Shown one piece after another: positions 49,779 through 58,500 of a stretch of 64,000 nt of DNA. Position 1 is the stretch's first letter. Every line of letters starts with the position of its first letter. Both the position numbers and the translations under genes were made by a program. This DNA comes from Cupriavidus basilensis. GTDB lineage: Bacteria; Pseudomonadota; Gammaproteobacteria; Burkholderiales; Burkholderiaceae. The notes under the pieces are model-generated. The model saw nothing but the letters and a program-made list of their open reading frames with translations, ran no database searches and had not been told where the DNA came from. The DNA is taken from positions 18,843-82,842 of the forward strand of contig NZ_CP062808.1 in the NCBI RefSeq assembly GCF_008801925.2. The letters run 5' to 3'.

Positions 49779-50354
49779 TCATGGGCGTGTCTCCAGCCAG
49801 ATCGGGCGTGCAACGCCGATCACGGCGGATGCGCTGACCGGGCCGAAATACCGGCTGTCGAACGATGCCGGATTGGTCACGCTCAACAGGAACAGCTCGC
49901 CCGGTTCGAGACGGCGGCAAAGCTGCAAGGATGGCAGCGGGCGGCCCAGCCGGTCGGCAGGCAGCGCGGCGGCCGCTGGCACGCCGTCGATGCGAACCTG
50001 ACCGGCGACGATGCAAACGTGTTGCGGCGCGACCGCGCCCACGCGCTTGAGCAGCGGAACGCGGGTCGGCAGGTAGCCGCGCTGCGCAGCCAGCATGGCG
50101 GCCTCGGCGGGCAGCGGCACCAGCACGATGCTGTCCACGGACAGCGGACGTGGCAGCGAGGCGAACGGTTCGATGCGATACCAGCCGACCGCCACGCTGT
50201 CGGACGGGTTGTAGGTCAGGCGCGGTAGCGGCGACACGAAAGCCGCCCAGGCCAGCGCAGCGAGGCCGACGGCGGCGAAGCCTGCCAGCAAGATGCGAGC
50301 ACGCAGGCGCGAGCGAGGACGCGACACGGGGCCGGTCGTGGAAATAGTAGTCAT
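49779..50354 (-). CDS. S26-family peptidase TraF of Tn4371-type module
   Basis: 191 residues, one N-terminal membrane segment (ILLAGFAAVGLAALAWAAFV), catalytic Ser in YNPSDSVAVGWYRI and Lys in VPLLKRVGAVAPQ, with NPASFDSRYFGP as the late box. It corresponds to TraF adjacent to the relaxase in Tn4371-like elements, normally used to process the pilin; here the rest of that pilus system is missing. Overlaps the DUF2840 gene. Confidence 0.85.
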   Translation of the reverse strand: MTTISTTGPVSRPRSRLRARILLAGFAAVGLAALAWAAFVSPLPRLTYNPSDSVAVGWYRIEPFASLPRPLSVDSIVLVPLPAEAAMLAAQRGYLPTRVPLLKRVGAVAPQHVCIVAGQVRIDGVPAAAALPADRLGRPLPSLQLCRRLEPGELFLLSVTNPASFDSRYFGPVSASAVIGVARPIWLETRP

Positions 50355-50896
50355 GGGAATGTCCTTCCGGCCAGCCAGCCGGCGTGCTGTTCTGCGGTGT
50401 ATTCGGGCAGCGGTGAGCGCGCCGCGAGCCGGTTGGCGAGCGTGCGCCAGTACGCGGGCGACACGGCGGCGGGCGCGATACCAAGCGCCTCGATGCCGTC
50501 GATGCGTTCCAGCACCGCGCGCACGTTGGCATCCCCTTCGGCGTGCAGCAGCAGGCGCGCTCCCGGCTGCACGCCTGGGATGCGCTGCACGGCATCGAGC
50601 GGCGTGGCGGTCTGCATCACCATGAGCTGCCAGCGGATCGTGCCGTAATCGTTGGCCTGCCAGCGGATGCGGCAGAGCATCGTGCCCGGCAGGAACACGG
50701 CGCAGCGCCGCCAGCGGTCGAGCTGGAGCGTGCGCGCCGGTTCGCCGAAGCGCAGGTAGAGCTTGAAACGGGCCTCGATGTAGGCCAGCGCCACGCGCGT
50801 CAGCGGCACGTTGCCGGCCTGTCCGGCGAGTGTCGCAAGCGCAGGCAGCGGCGCAGCCGGTGCAGCGTTCGCGGCAGGCAAAGCGGATGCGTTCAT
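50351..50896 (-). CDS. DUF2840 protein
   Basis: A 181-residue soluble protein of the DUF2840 family: TRVALAYIEARFKLYLRFGE, RRCAVFLPGTMLCRIRWQAN and YGTIRWQLMVMQTA. Always found next to TraF and ParA in this ICE type. Function unknown. Chosen start MNASALPAANAAP at 50896 overlaps the upstream RHH gene by 4 bases. Confidence 0.8.
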   Translation of the reverse strand: MNASALPAANAAPAAPLPALATLAGQAGNVPLTRVALAYIEARFKLYLRFGEPARTLQLDRWRRCAVFLPGTMLCRIRWQANDYGTIRWQLMVMQTATPLDAVQRIPGVQPGARLLLHAEGDANVRAVLERIDGIEALGIAPAAVSPAYWRTLANRLAARSPLPEYTAEQHAGWLAGRTFP

Positions 50897-51165
50897 GGTG
50901 TGTTCTCCGGCGGAAACTCCCGCTCCAGCAGGCCGCGCAGCAGGTCGGCCACGGTCACGCCTCGCGTGAAGGCCGACACCTTGATGCGCGCCCGCATGGC
51001 GGGCGTAATGTCGAGGGTCAGGCGCGCGGTGTAGAGGTCGCCTTTGCCCAGCGCATCGGCATCGCCCTGGCGAATCCACGCCTCGGCGTGCGGATTCGCG
51101 GGCGGACGTGCGCCGATGCCGACGCGCTTACCGCGTGGTGGCTGCCTCGCTGTCATGTCGGCCAC
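50893..51165 (-). CDS. Small ribbon-helix-helix protein beside ParA
   Basis: 90 residues; the C-terminal half DLYTARLTLDITPAMRARIK and TRGVTVADLLRGLLEREFP is a ribbon-helix-helix, as in ParG-type centromere-binding proteins. Lies between ParA and DUF2840 and overlaps both, so it is probably the ParA partner. Confidence 0.7.
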   Translation of the reverse strand: MADMTARQPPRGKRVGIGARPPANPHAEAWIRQGDADALGKGDLYTARLTLDITPAMRARIKVSAFTRGVTVADLLRGLLEREFPPENTP

Positions 51166-51791
51166 CGCAGCAGTTCGTCCACCAGGGCTGTGATTTCGCG
51201 GGCGGCGGCGCTGTCGGGCGCTGTCTCGCGGGCGAGCCGGCCAGCGGCCACGCTGTCGGCGAACACGATGCGCTGACGCACTTCCGAGCGCAGCGCGGGC
51301 AGCGGCTGTTCGGCCAGCGATTGCCGCGCCTCGCGGCCGATGATGGTGGTGCTGACGCGCCGGTTGATGACGAAGGCCGCGCGCAGCGCAGGCCGGAACA
51401 CCTGCGCCTCGCGGATCAGCGAAACCATTTCCGAGCAGGCCCAGAGGTCGTAGGGGCTGGGCTGCACCGGGATCAGCACGCGCTCGGCAGCCAGCAGCGC
51501 GGAGCGCGCCAAGGCGGCGATGCGCGGCGGGCCGTCGATGACGACGTGATCGGCCCGCCTGGCGAGTTCTGGCGCTTCCTGATGCAGCGTTTCGCGGGCA
51601 AGGCCCACGGCGCTGAACAGCCGTGGCAAGCCTTGCTGGCTTCTGCGCTGCGTCCAGTCCAGTGATGAACCCTGCGGGTCGGCATCGAGCAGGACGACAT
51701 GCTGGCCGCGCAGCGCCAGTTCGCCCGCGATGTGGGTGGCGAGCGTGGTCTTGCCGACGCCGCCTTTCTGGTTGAGCAGAGCGAGGATCAT
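51153..51791 (-). CDS. ParA-family ATPase (Tn4371-type module)
   Basis: 212 residues starting MILALLNQKGGVGKTTLATH (deviant Walker A), with VVLLDADPQGSSLDW and VVIDGPPRIAALAR. It is a short, HTH-less ParA typical of ICE and plasmid Ib partition cassettes with an RHH partner. ATG 51791 is preferred to the longer frame (51848) because the Walker region should begin almost at once. Confidence 0.9.
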   Translation of the reverse strand: MILALLNQKGGVGKTTLATHIAGELALRGQHVVLLDADPQGSSLDWTQRRSQQGLPRLFSAVGLARETLHQEAPELARRADHVVIDGPPRIAALARSALLAAERVLIPVQPSPYDLWACSEMVSLIREAQVFRPALRAAFVINRRVSTTIIGREARQSLAEQPLPALRSEVRQRIVFADSVAAGRLARETAPDSAAAREITALVDELLRWPT

Positions 51792-51896
51792 GGCGTGGCC
51801 CTCCGTGTTGGGAAGCCGGCCTGTCCGTGCCGTTTGGTGGTTGTCCACCGAAACGGCGCGCTTCTACTAAGAGTTATGTATTTATTGTTAGGTAAG

Positions 51897-52885
51897 TTAG
51901 GGAACCTCTGCACTACCCCGCCCACTCGTTCGTGGCGACGAGTTCAGGGTCAATATCGTTTCGTAGGATGGGATCGAAACAGATGCTGAACGGTTCTTGG
52001 GCTCCAGCAAGCCCCTTCGTGGGCCCTCTGCAGCCTCATCCGGCCCCAGTGAGCCCACTGCGGGCGCACTTATCCCGTCGCAGCCAGCAAGGCTTTGCGC
52101 GCCAGCCACAGATTGACCAGCGCAAACAGGACGTTGAGCTGCGCGCCGTTCTTGGCCAAGCCTCGATAGGGCGTCTTGCGGTAGCCAAACTGGCATTTGA
52201 GTACCCGAAACGGATGCTCACCCTTGGCACGAATGCGCGCCTTGGTGCGTTCCAAGGCATCCATCACCTGGCCAAGAAAAGTGCGCTTGTCCAATGCCCG
52301 GCGCTTGCCCGGCCGCATGGCCACGTGCCAAGCGACTTGCTTGCCCTGGTTTTCCGCTCGCTTGTCCACTCCCTGATAGCCCGCATCGGCAAAGACGTCG
52401 GTCTCTTGCCCGTGCAAGAGCCGATGCGCCTGCGTCACATCCGAGACGTTGGCAGCGGTGGCCACCACCGTGTGTACCAGCCCTGTCTCGGCGTCGACCC
52501 CAACGTGCGCTTTCATGCCGAAGTACCACTGGTTGCCCTTCTTCGTCTGGTGCATCTCAGGGTCGCGCTCACGGCGGGCGTTCTTGGTCGAGCTGGGAGC
52601 AGCAATGAGCGTGGCATCCACGATGGTGCCGCTCTTGAGCATGAGGCCACGCTCGGTCAGGATGCGATTGACCGTCTCGAGGATACGCTGGCTCAGGCCG
52701 TGTTGCTCCAGCAGGTGGCGAAAGCGCAGGATGGTGCTCTCATCCGGCACGACATCCACCCCCAGGTCCAGACCAACAAAGCTCGCCAGCAGCGGCGTGT
52801 CGTACAAGGCTTCCTCCACCGCCGGGTCCGACAGACCAAACCACTGCTGCAAAAAATGAATCCTCAGCAGCTTCTCTACCGCAAA
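51897..52885 (-). mobile_element. IS5-family element, 5' end lost
   Basis: The transposase frame enters from the IS1380 copy at 52885, so that insertion removed the beginning. The far end is put near 51897, where GGGAACCTCTGCACT recalls IS5-type termini; this limit is a guess. Confidence 0.55.
52070..52885 (-). pseudogene. IS5-family transposase, N-terminus truncated by IS1380
   Basis: About 271 codons. In frame from the junction: AVEKLLRIHFLQQWFGLSDP, then GVDVVPDESTILRFRHLLEQ, VDATLIAAPSSTKNARRERD with the first Asp, DVFADAGYQGV with the second and HPFRVLKCQFGYRKTPYRGL with the Glu region. The first ~60 residues expected for this type are missing at the junction with IS1380 copy 2. Likely inactive. 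Confidence 0.85.
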
Positions 52886-54624
52886 CCTGAATCCGTGAGC
52901 CCAGGCGCACGCATGCTCGGGTTGGTCTGTTTTGTTGGGTCGTGCCCGTTCAATTTGACAGCCTGGGAGATGACATCACCCAACTCGATGGCACTGGATC
53001 GTCGGAATCGCGAGTTGGTGGGCGACTTGTTCGGGTTGGCGTGCAATTGCCCCACGCCGCAACCTCGCGGGCAGGCGATTTTTATGGATCCGTGAGTTTC
53101 GTGAGGCCGGTGATCGGCCAGCTGCGCTTAGCCGCAGGCAGCGAAGAGTTCTCCGTGCAGCCGCTGGAAGGCCTTGGCCGAGCGATCATTGGCGCCCAGT
53201 CCGAGGATGACGCGCCGGCCATGCTCGATGAGGCGCCCGGCGCGGTAGATGAGTTCCTGCATCACGGTCTTGATGCGCCGGCGCTTGGCCGCATGGCGTA
53301 CCGGCGCATCGGGCCCCAGCAGTCCGGCCTGTCCCATCAGGCGAAGGATGTTCATGGCCAGCGCCGCGAGCTCGCACACCAGGTAATTGGTATCGAACTT
53401 GCCCGAGGGCAGCCGCTCCAGATCGAGGTCGGTCTTGAACTCGGAGTGGAACTGCTCGTGCGTGCCGTGGTCGGCGTACAGCGCGACGATGGCTTTAGCA
53501 TCGAACTGTTTGGCGCTCAGGCTCGTGCTCCAGCCGTCCAGCGTGAGCTTGGGCTCGATCAGCAACTGGCCCTTCGCGTCGATGGTGCGTTCAGTCAGGC
53601 GCAGCACGCGGCGCAGTGGCCGCTCGATGCCTTCGATGTGCAGCGCCTCTTCCCACAGCGTCACGCGCTTGCCCGCGCGGGGATGCTCCCAGATCGTGGC
53701 GGTGTCACCATCAAGGCGCTCGGCCAGCGCCGCCACGTTGGTCGTGCGCGGGTTCCACTTGATCAGCCAGTCCAGTTGCGGCACGCCTGCAGCGTTATAC
53801 GACTCCATCTCGCACACCAGCTCCGTGGAGTCGAAGCCAGAGTCCAGGCGTGCCAGGATCGGCGCCTTCGGACCCGCCGCGCTCAGGCGCTGCGCCATCG
53901 GGATCACCCGCTCGAAGTTGAATTGCGTCTCACGTGCCGAATGCTGCACGCCAGGGCGCAGCGCCAACTCCAGGCAGAACCCGTTCGAGCCCAGGTACGC
54001 GGCCAGCGGGCAGTAGCCATCGACGCCGGTGTAGGTGCGTCCTACGCCGTCCTTGGCGGTGCCGCCGTTGTCCATGGCGAACGTGTCGACATCCAGCGGC
54101 AGCCAGCCACAAGGCAAGACGCCATAGTCGACCCGCGTGCTGTCCAGCAGCTTCTCGATCAGCGTCGCCAGGAAGTCAAACAGCTCGTCCGCGCGCGTGT
54201 CCATGCGCTGGCGCAGCGTCGGGCTGGAGGGCAACAGCTGGATGCCCAGCGCCTGCTTGAAGAAGGCATCGCCGCGGAAGTTCTCAATCGCATCGAAGTC
54301 GCTCTTGCCCTGCACCAGCAGGCCCAGGTAGCTGCGCAGGATGTCGCTGTTGGCAACGCCATTTCTCACGGGCAAGGCGGCATCGAGTCGCTTGAACACT
54401 GGCGCGAGTCGATTCAGGTGATGTCCGACCAGCGCCAGACCGGCTACCGGGGTGAGGTCGTAGTCGAGCTGCTTGACGATGAAGGGGCGCATTGGAAGAA
54501 CTCAGGTACTGCGTTTGCAACAGGCCCATCAACGCCCCACACCTGTCTCGCGTTTACCAAACTACCTCAAATCGAACGCACCCGCAGGGTGAGGCACTTT
54601 CACTCTTGGGCTCACGGATTCAGG
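52886..54624 (-). mobile_element. IS1380-family element, copy 2
   Basis: 1739 bp, same orientation and same ends as copy 1; it sits inside the IS5-type element on one side and abuts plasmid backbone on the other. Recombination between the two copies would excise the cargo. Confidence 0.92.
53128..54492 (-). CDS. IS1380-family transposase, copy 2
   Basis: 454 residues, identical in sequence to the product of copy 1, with the same full set of DDE segments. Intact, so the composite element has two potential transposase sources. Confidence 0.93.
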   Translation of the reverse strand: MRPFIVKQLDYDLTPVAGLALVGHHLNRLAPVFKRLDAALPVRNGVANSDILRSYLGLLVQGKSDFDAIENFRGDAFFKQALGIQLLPSSPTLRQRMDTRADELFDFLATLIEKLLDSTRVDYGVLPCGWLPLDVDTFAMDNGGTAKDGVGRTYTGVDGYCPLAAYLGSNGFCLELALRPGVQHSARETQFNFERVIPMAQRLSAAGPKAPILARLDSGFDSTELVCEMESYNAAGVPQLDWLIKWNPRTTNVAALAERLDGDTATIWEHPRAGKRVTLWEEALHIEGIERPLRRVLRLTERTIDAKGQLLIEPKLTLDGWSTSLSAKQFDAKAIVALYADHGTHEQFHSEFKTDLDLERLPSGKFDTNYLVCELAALAMNILRLMGQAGLLGPDAPVRHAAKRRRIKTVMQELIYRAGRLIEHGRRVILGLGANDRSAKAFQRLHGELFAACG

Positions 54625-54629
54625 ATCAA
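54625..54629. repeat. Target-site duplication, right (composite transposon)
   Basis: ATCAA, matching 43688-43692. Confidence 0.75.
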
Positions 54630-54662
54630 CGCTACCTGAATCAACGCTTCGGGGAGCTGTAG
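54630..54662 (+). pseudogene. NERD nuclease gene, 3' end beyond the transposon
   Basis: Eleven codons, RYLNQRFGEL plus TAG, in frame with the 5' part when the transposon and one ATCAA are removed, giving a 209-residue protein. Confidence 0.75.
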
Positions 54663-54680
54663 CCTTTCGCCCGCGAAAGA
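54663..54680. promoter_or_regulatory. Palindrome family 1, site 12
   Basis: CCTTTCGCCCGCGAAAGA, directly after the NERD stop and 31 bp before the next start. Backbone sequence resumes here after the transposon. Confidence 0.6.
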
Positions 54681-54710
54681 GCAACCCCTTCACAAAAACA
54701 AGGAGAAAAC

Positions 54711-55463
54711 ATGCGTCACCTTCCGCTTTACCTGCTTCTGGCCGCTGCGGCCGGCTGCGCCCTGCCGGCGCTGGCCAGTTCTGATGCGGTGCCAGTTGAT
54801 GCACCGGCCGCTGTTGCGGCCGCTCCGGCCGCCGAGGTCAAGGTGGCCATCACCGGCCACATCGACTTGGCTGCTGATCGAGGGCGCAAGGTCTTCATCG
54901 AATTCCTGGCCAGTCCGAGGCTGACGGCCGCCGTGCGGGCCTCGCTGGCCTCCAGCGGCTTCGAGCTGGTGGACACCCGCGAACAGGCCGACGTGGTGTA
55001 CGAGCTGGATGGTGCCTTCCAGGCACTGCGCCCCGCGACCCGGCGTACCGCCGAGTTTCGCGTGGGCGACTATGCCGAGAACCCCGCGCCCTTGGCCACC
55101 AAGAGCGGCCGGGGCGGCTCCGTGATGCTGTCGCTGAACCCCCTGGCCATGCTGGTCGGCACGATTGCATCCAATGTCGGGAATGCGACCGGCGCGCAGG
55201 ACTCGGTGAACGCGGCCACGGCCGGCGACCCGGACGGCAAATGCATGTCGCGCTGCGAGACGTGGCGCTACCGTCAGCGCAATGTCGTCAACCTGACGCG
55301 CAAGGAAGGCGCCACGGAACAGAAGTGCTCCGTCCTCGCCACAACCGAGGATGCCGAGCTGGTGCCGGCGCGACTCATCCAGTCGTCCCTTGCGGGCTTG
55401 CAGGAGGCCGCTGGCTTGATTGTGGCCCTGGGCCTCTCCGCTGATCCTGCTTTGGCGAAATGA
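54711..55463 (+). CDS. Secreted protein of unknown function
   Basis: A 250-residue protein with signal peptide ending ALPALASS, an alanine-rich linker, and a domain HIDLAADRGRKVFIEFLASP, TAAVRASLASSGFELVDTRE, QADVVYELDGAF. The order of strands and helices (VFIxx, VRxSLxxxGxxxV, ADVVYxxxG) recalls TraT-like surface proteins, but the likeness is weak. Three or four cysteines lie late in the chain (CMSRCETW, QKCSVL). AAGGAG precedes the start. Could be an exclusion protein; unproven. Confidence 0.6.
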   Translation: MRHLPLYLLLAAAAGCALPALASSDAVPVDAPAAVAAAPAAEVKVAITGHIDLAADRGRKVFIEFLASPRLTAAVRASLASSGFELVDTREQADVVYELDGAFQALRPATRRTAEFRVGDYAENPAPLATKSGRGGSVMLSLNPLAMLVGTIASNVGNATGAQDSVNAATAGDPDGKCMSRCETWRYRQRNVVNLTRKEGATEQKCSVLATTEDAELVPARLIQSSLAGLQEAAGLIVALGLSADPALAK

Positions 55464-55861
55464 ACGCGCCGGGCCTGTCACTGGCGGATCGCTTTTGGAT
55501 CGCCCATCGCTGGGCCGCTTTCGGGCTGGGTGCGGTGTTCCTTATGGGTGTGATTGTCGCCGGCATCGCCGGGCGTATCCGGCCGCACTACGCTTGGGCC
55601 TATGCGCTCATGAGCAACTTGGCCTTTCTGGCATACGGCCTCGACAAGTCGGCGGCCGTTGCCGACCGTTGGCGCTGGTCTGAAAAGGCTTTGCACTGGA
55701 TCGAGCTGCTATGCGGCTGGCCCGGTGCCTTGATTGGACAACATGCCTTCCGCCACAAGTCGCGGAAGGCTTCCTTTTTGTTTTTCACATGGCTGGCCAG
55801 CGCCGCGAACGCCGCTGTTTTCGCGCACTTAGCTGGCTTCTATCGTTGGAGTTGGCAATGA
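55460..55861 (+). CDS. DUF1294 membrane protein
   Basis: 133 residues, four hydrophobic segments, with the family motifs AYGLDKSAAVADRWRWSE, LHWIELLCGWPGALIGQ and RHKSRKASF. Members are small inner-membrane proteins of unknown function. Overlaps both neighbours by ATGA-type junctions. Confidence 0.85.
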   Translation: MNAPGLSLADRFWIAHRWAAFGLGAVFLMGVIVAGIAGRIRPHYAWAYALMSNLAFLAYGLDKSAAVADRWRWSEKALHWIELLCGWPGALIGQHAFRHKSRKASFLFFTWLASAANAAVFAHLAGFYRWSWQ

Positions 55862-56385
55862 ACGCTACTCGCGCCCTTGTGGCCCTGATGGCCTGCCTTG
55901 CCATTGGAACCTCGCACGCGCAGCAGCGCGAATACATCATCTACGATGGCCAGAGCTACCCTGGCGACCAGCTCGACGTTGCGGCCGCCTCTCCCGTGAT
56001 GGTCAAGCCGGCGCAGCGCCTGGGTAACGGGGACTACTCCATCCCGCGCGCTGCGGACGGCCACTACTACATCGCCGGGGCCGTCAACGGCTTTCCCGTG
56101 GTCTTCATGGTGGACACCGGAGCGCGATTCACGACGCTGCCGGTCAAGCTGGCCCGCAATGCTGGTATCCGCGCCGGCCGCGCAACATCCTTTGACACGG
56201 CCGCAGGCCGTGAACGTGGTGGCATCACTGCGGCCAACACGGTGATCGTCGGCCCTTTCGCCGTTGAGGGTGCGGCTATCGCCGTCCTGGAGCGTCTTGC
56301 CGCTCCGCTGCTGGGGATGGACGTTCTCAACCGCTTCCAGATCGCCTATTCGGGCGGCTTCATGATCCTGCGAGGCGGCCGATGA
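55858..56385 (+). CDS. Secreted retropepsin-like aspartic protease
   Basis: A 175-residue protein with signal peptide ending GTSHAQ and a clan AA domain: AGAVNGFPVVFMVDTGARFT (catalytic D86 in DTGA), RGGITAANTVIVGPF and LLGMDVLNRFQIAY, the TIGR02281-like bacterial retropepsin pattern. It presumably acts as a dimer in the periplasm. Chosen start 55858 overlaps the previous stop. Confidence 0.85.
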   Translation: MNATRALVALMACLAIGTSHAQQREYIIYDGQSYPGDQLDVAAASPVMVKPAQRLGNGDYSIPRAADGHYYIAGAVNGFPVVFMVDTGARFTTLPVKLARNAGIRAGRATSFDTAAGRERGGITAANTVIVGPFAVEGAAIAVLERLAAPLLGMDVLNRFQIAYSGGFMILRGGR

Positions 56386-57041
56386 CGCCGGCAGCGGCGC
56401 GCGCGTGGGTTCGGCTTCCTTCTGGCCGCCGTCTCGACCTCATCAACCCCGATCCCAGCGCGTGGCTCGACAGTGACCTTGCTTTGCGTTTGGCGAGGAC
56501 GTACCGCTGGGGTGGGGAATCGTCATGGCCCCTGCCCCTCTCTGTGGCCCAGCATTCGCTCCTGGTGCTCGCTTTGCGTCGGCAGTGGAGTGACACCCCT
56601 TTGACGCCCTCTGACGCGCTCCTGGAGCTTCTGCACGACGCCGAGGAAGGTTTCCTTGGGTTCGACTGCATTTCCCCTTTGAAGGACGTGCTGGGCCTTT
56701 CCTTTCGGGCCGTTTCGTCTCGCCTGATGGCTGCGGTTTCAGAGCGGTACGAGCTGCGCGCCTGGTCGCCGGCCGCGCACGCCGTCCACAAACGGGCCGA
56801 CTCGGTGGCGGCCGCTTCCGAGGCTGTGCATTGCATTGGCTGGCCGGTTCATGAAGTCCGCGATGTTCTGGGCATCGTGCATCCTGTCCTCGATGTCGAT
56901 CCGCTGGCTGACATCTACGGTTGCCGGCCGTGGGAGCCTTGGGCGGCTGACGTTGCGGCCGAGCGGTTTCTGGATGCGCTGGAGTCGTTGCGGGCCGCTG
57001 TGCGTGGGAAGGTTGGAGGTGCTGCTGAATGTGGCGTTTGA
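56382..57041 (+). CDS. HD-domain phosphohydrolase (YfbR/YfdR-like)
   Basis: 219 residues. Metal-binding residues H58 (LPLSVAQHSLLV), H85 and D86 (LLELLHDAEEGFLG) and a later D in HKRADSVAA form an HD site, followed by WPWAA-type ending. Related proteins are nucleotidases; plasmid forms may reduce dNTP pools or edit nucleotides. The start overlaps the protease stop. Confidence 0.8.
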   Translation: MTPAAARAWVRLPSGRRLDLINPDPSAWLDSDLALRLARTYRWGGESSWPLPLSVAQHSLLVLALRRQWSDTPLTPSDALLELLHDAEEGFLGFDCISPLKDVLGLSFRAVSSRLMAAVSERYELRAWSPAAHAVHKRADSVAAASEAVHCIGWPVHEVRDVLGIVHPVLDVDPLADIYGCRPWEPWAADVAAERFLDALESLRAAVRGKVGGAAECGV

Positions 57042-57511
57042 AACAGTTAGCTCGCCTTTTCCACGGTTTAAGTTCTCGGCAGCGGGTCGTGCTTCTGGAT
57101 CGCGCTGCGCTTGATGTGGCTCAAACCGACATGGGTCCGGGGTGGCATCGTGTTCATCTGTTTAGGTTCATTCATAGGGGTTCTAGAGTTGGCTATTTGA
57201 CGCTGGTTCGTAGTTCCCCTCCTGATCCACGCCTCCCTCTTGCCCTGTGTTCCGGTGATCCCCTTCCTGTTGAAGTCGCTGACCTCTACATCGAGTCCTG
57301 TTACCGAGGCCAAGGCATTGGTTCCGCGTTGTGGCGGCAGGGGTGTGAAGCGATAAGCGAGATATACCCGGCATCCTGTCTTGTTTATGGCACCCCGCAG
57401 GGGAAAGATGCAGCCCGTTTTTGGTTGCGCCAAGGGTTTCAGATTTCTGATGATGTGATGTTTGCGAATCTTGGCGATTTGACTGCCATCTCGAAGAATC
57501 AAGCCAACTAG
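57029..57511 (+). CDS. GNAT-family acetyltransferase
   Basis: 160 residues with acetyl-CoA motif VEVADLYIESCYRGQGIGSA and late AARFWLRQGFQ. It overlaps the HD gene by 13 bases. Codon use and lower GC suggest a recent gain at the end of the operon. Substrate unknown; a plain protein or small-molecule acetylase, and nothing marks it as an aminoglycoside type. Confidence 0.75.
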   Translation: MWRLKQLARLFHGLSSRQRVVLLDRAALDVAQTDMGPGWHRVHLFRFIHRGSRVGYLTLVRSSPPDPRLPLALCSGDPLPVEVADLYIESCYRGQGIGSALWRQGCEAISEIYPASCLVYGTPQGKDAARFWLRQGFQISDDVMFANLGDLTAISKNQAN

Positions 57512-58153
57512 GGCGTCTCCCCTACGGGGCCGGGCTTTCGTGCTGCGCATCGAGCCGCCTGCGGCGTCTCGCCCCTGCGGGCATCAATCCCTGACGCCTC
57601 CGCGCCGTGCCGGCGCTGCGCGCTCCGCTTGCCGGGCCTGAAGGCCCAGCCGAGGAACTTTCGCGCGCGAAAGTTCGGGATGTGGATCTGATCCGTGGTG
57701 TGCCGGCGCTGGTGCGCTGAATCCGCTCCGCGCGGGGCCGCACCCCACCACTACCTCGCGCCTTTATTCGTCGTCATGGTGCCCTCCGGCCGGGCTTCTC
57801 CGGTCAAGGGCCGGGCTGCGCCCTGAAATCCTCACCCGTTCGGTGCTCGCCTGCGGCTGCGCTCCGCGTGCGGCCTCCGGTTTCTCCCTTGACCGCGCCC
57901 GTCCTGCGTGCCCCTGGATGCCGAGGCGACGAGGTAGATGGTGGGATGCAAAAGCCGGCCCCGCGCTCCGCTGGCCATGTGGGTGATCGACGGGGAGCAG
58001 GGGAGCTTGTGCCCCTGCGGGGCAAGAGCAACTGCAACACCTTGGGGGCCTGTTCCGGCCCCCAAACCCCGCCCCGAGGCTCCAAGGTAGCTTGCCTGAA
58101 CCCCGAAGAAACACAAGCCCGGAACCCGCGAAAAATCAGGCTTTTTCCTCTCA
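57512..58153. other. Gene-free GC-rich region with hairpins
   Basis: No reading frame here has coding character. It contains family 1 site 13, a GGGCCT-ga-AGGCCC hairpin (57634-57647) and a longer one, TTGGGGGCC/GGCCCCCAA (58042-58065). No iterons or AT-rich block typical of an origin are seen, so it may be a spacer, a terminator cluster or part of a centromere. Confidence 0.4.
57657..57674. promoter_or_regulatory. Palindrome family 1, site 13 (perfect, extended)
   Basis: ACTTTCGCGCGCGAAAGT, extended by GA/TC to a 22-bp palindrome (57655-57676), in the gene-free region. The longest copy found, hence a good candidate for a primary parS-type site. Confidence 0.65.
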
Positions 58154-58189
58154 CAAACTATTGACGGTCAATAGTTTGACGGGTAGAAT
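58154..58189 (+). promoter_or_regulatory. Maintenance promoter 1 with palindrome family 3 operator
   Basis: A 25-bp perfect palindrome (58154-58178; arms CAAACTATTGAC and GTCAATAGTTTG about a central G) covers -35 TTGACG (58161-58166); 17-bp spacer; -10 TAGAAT (58184-58189). It drives the genes from 58219. Confidence 0.75.
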
Positions 58190-58218
58190 ATAGGCATTGG
58201 TTGAGTAGGAGTTTCAGC

Positions 58219-58491
58219 ATGGCAGATCAAGGCGCTTTCGACTTTGGCCCGGATGTTCCCCGGAGCGGCGTGGCTCTGAAGCGGGACTTCCACGGGTTCG
58301 CTCAGTTCCGCGAAGACGAGCACAGCCCTTGGGTGTTCTATGTGTGCGGCTTCGACTCCACCGTGACCGGCGAGGCTGGCCAATGCACCGTGTTGCGTGC
58401 CGATGGCGGCCGCGAGTGTGTGCCCATCGACGCCGAAGACCGCATCACCATCGCCGGGCGCAAGTACGGCCGGAAGCACTGGAACCATTGA
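58219..58491 (+). CDS. Small protein of the replication/maintenance operon
   Basis: 90-residue soluble protein (QGAFDFGPDVPRSGVALKRD, then HSPWVFYVCGFDSTV and RADGGRECVPIDAEDRITI). AGGAG stands before ATG 58219. Not recognised. First gene behind the palindromic promoter and co-linear with the primase, so a maintenance function is likely. Confidence 0.6.
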   Translation: MADQGAFDFGPDVPRSGVALKRDFHGFAQFREDEHSPWVFYVCGFDSTVTGEAGQCTVLRADGGRECVPIDAEDRITIAGRKYGRKHWNH

Positions 58492-58500
58492 GGGCCTGTC

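Larger units (their letters stand above)
43693..54624. mobile_element. Composite transposon bounded by two IS1380-family copies (10,932 bp)
   Basis: Two 1739-bp IS copies in direct orientation flank 7.45 kb of cargo, and the pair as a whole is flanked by ATCAA. Neither IS copy alone has a matching duplication on both its sides, so the unit moved as one. Cargo: fragments of lysR and arsA, a cysteine-repeat protein, a DUF318/ArsP-type permease, a PadR regulator, Tn4371-like relaxase, TraF, DUF2840, RHH and ParA genes, and a truncated IS5-family element. No palindrome family 1 site occurs inside. Confidence 0.85.

Noticed and set aside
49343..50595. Long minus-strand frames running through the relaxase upstream region and traF
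   Set aside because: Arginine/alanine/cysteine-rich, no domain, overlapping real genes in another frame.
57832..58116. Several overlapping frames of 94-116 codons in the gene-free region
   Set aside because: They overlap one another on both strands, have low-complexity composition and no ribosome-binding sites.
57512..58153. Replication origin with iterons
   Set aside because: No direct repeats of iteron type and no AT-rich block found; only hairpins and one palindrome copy.
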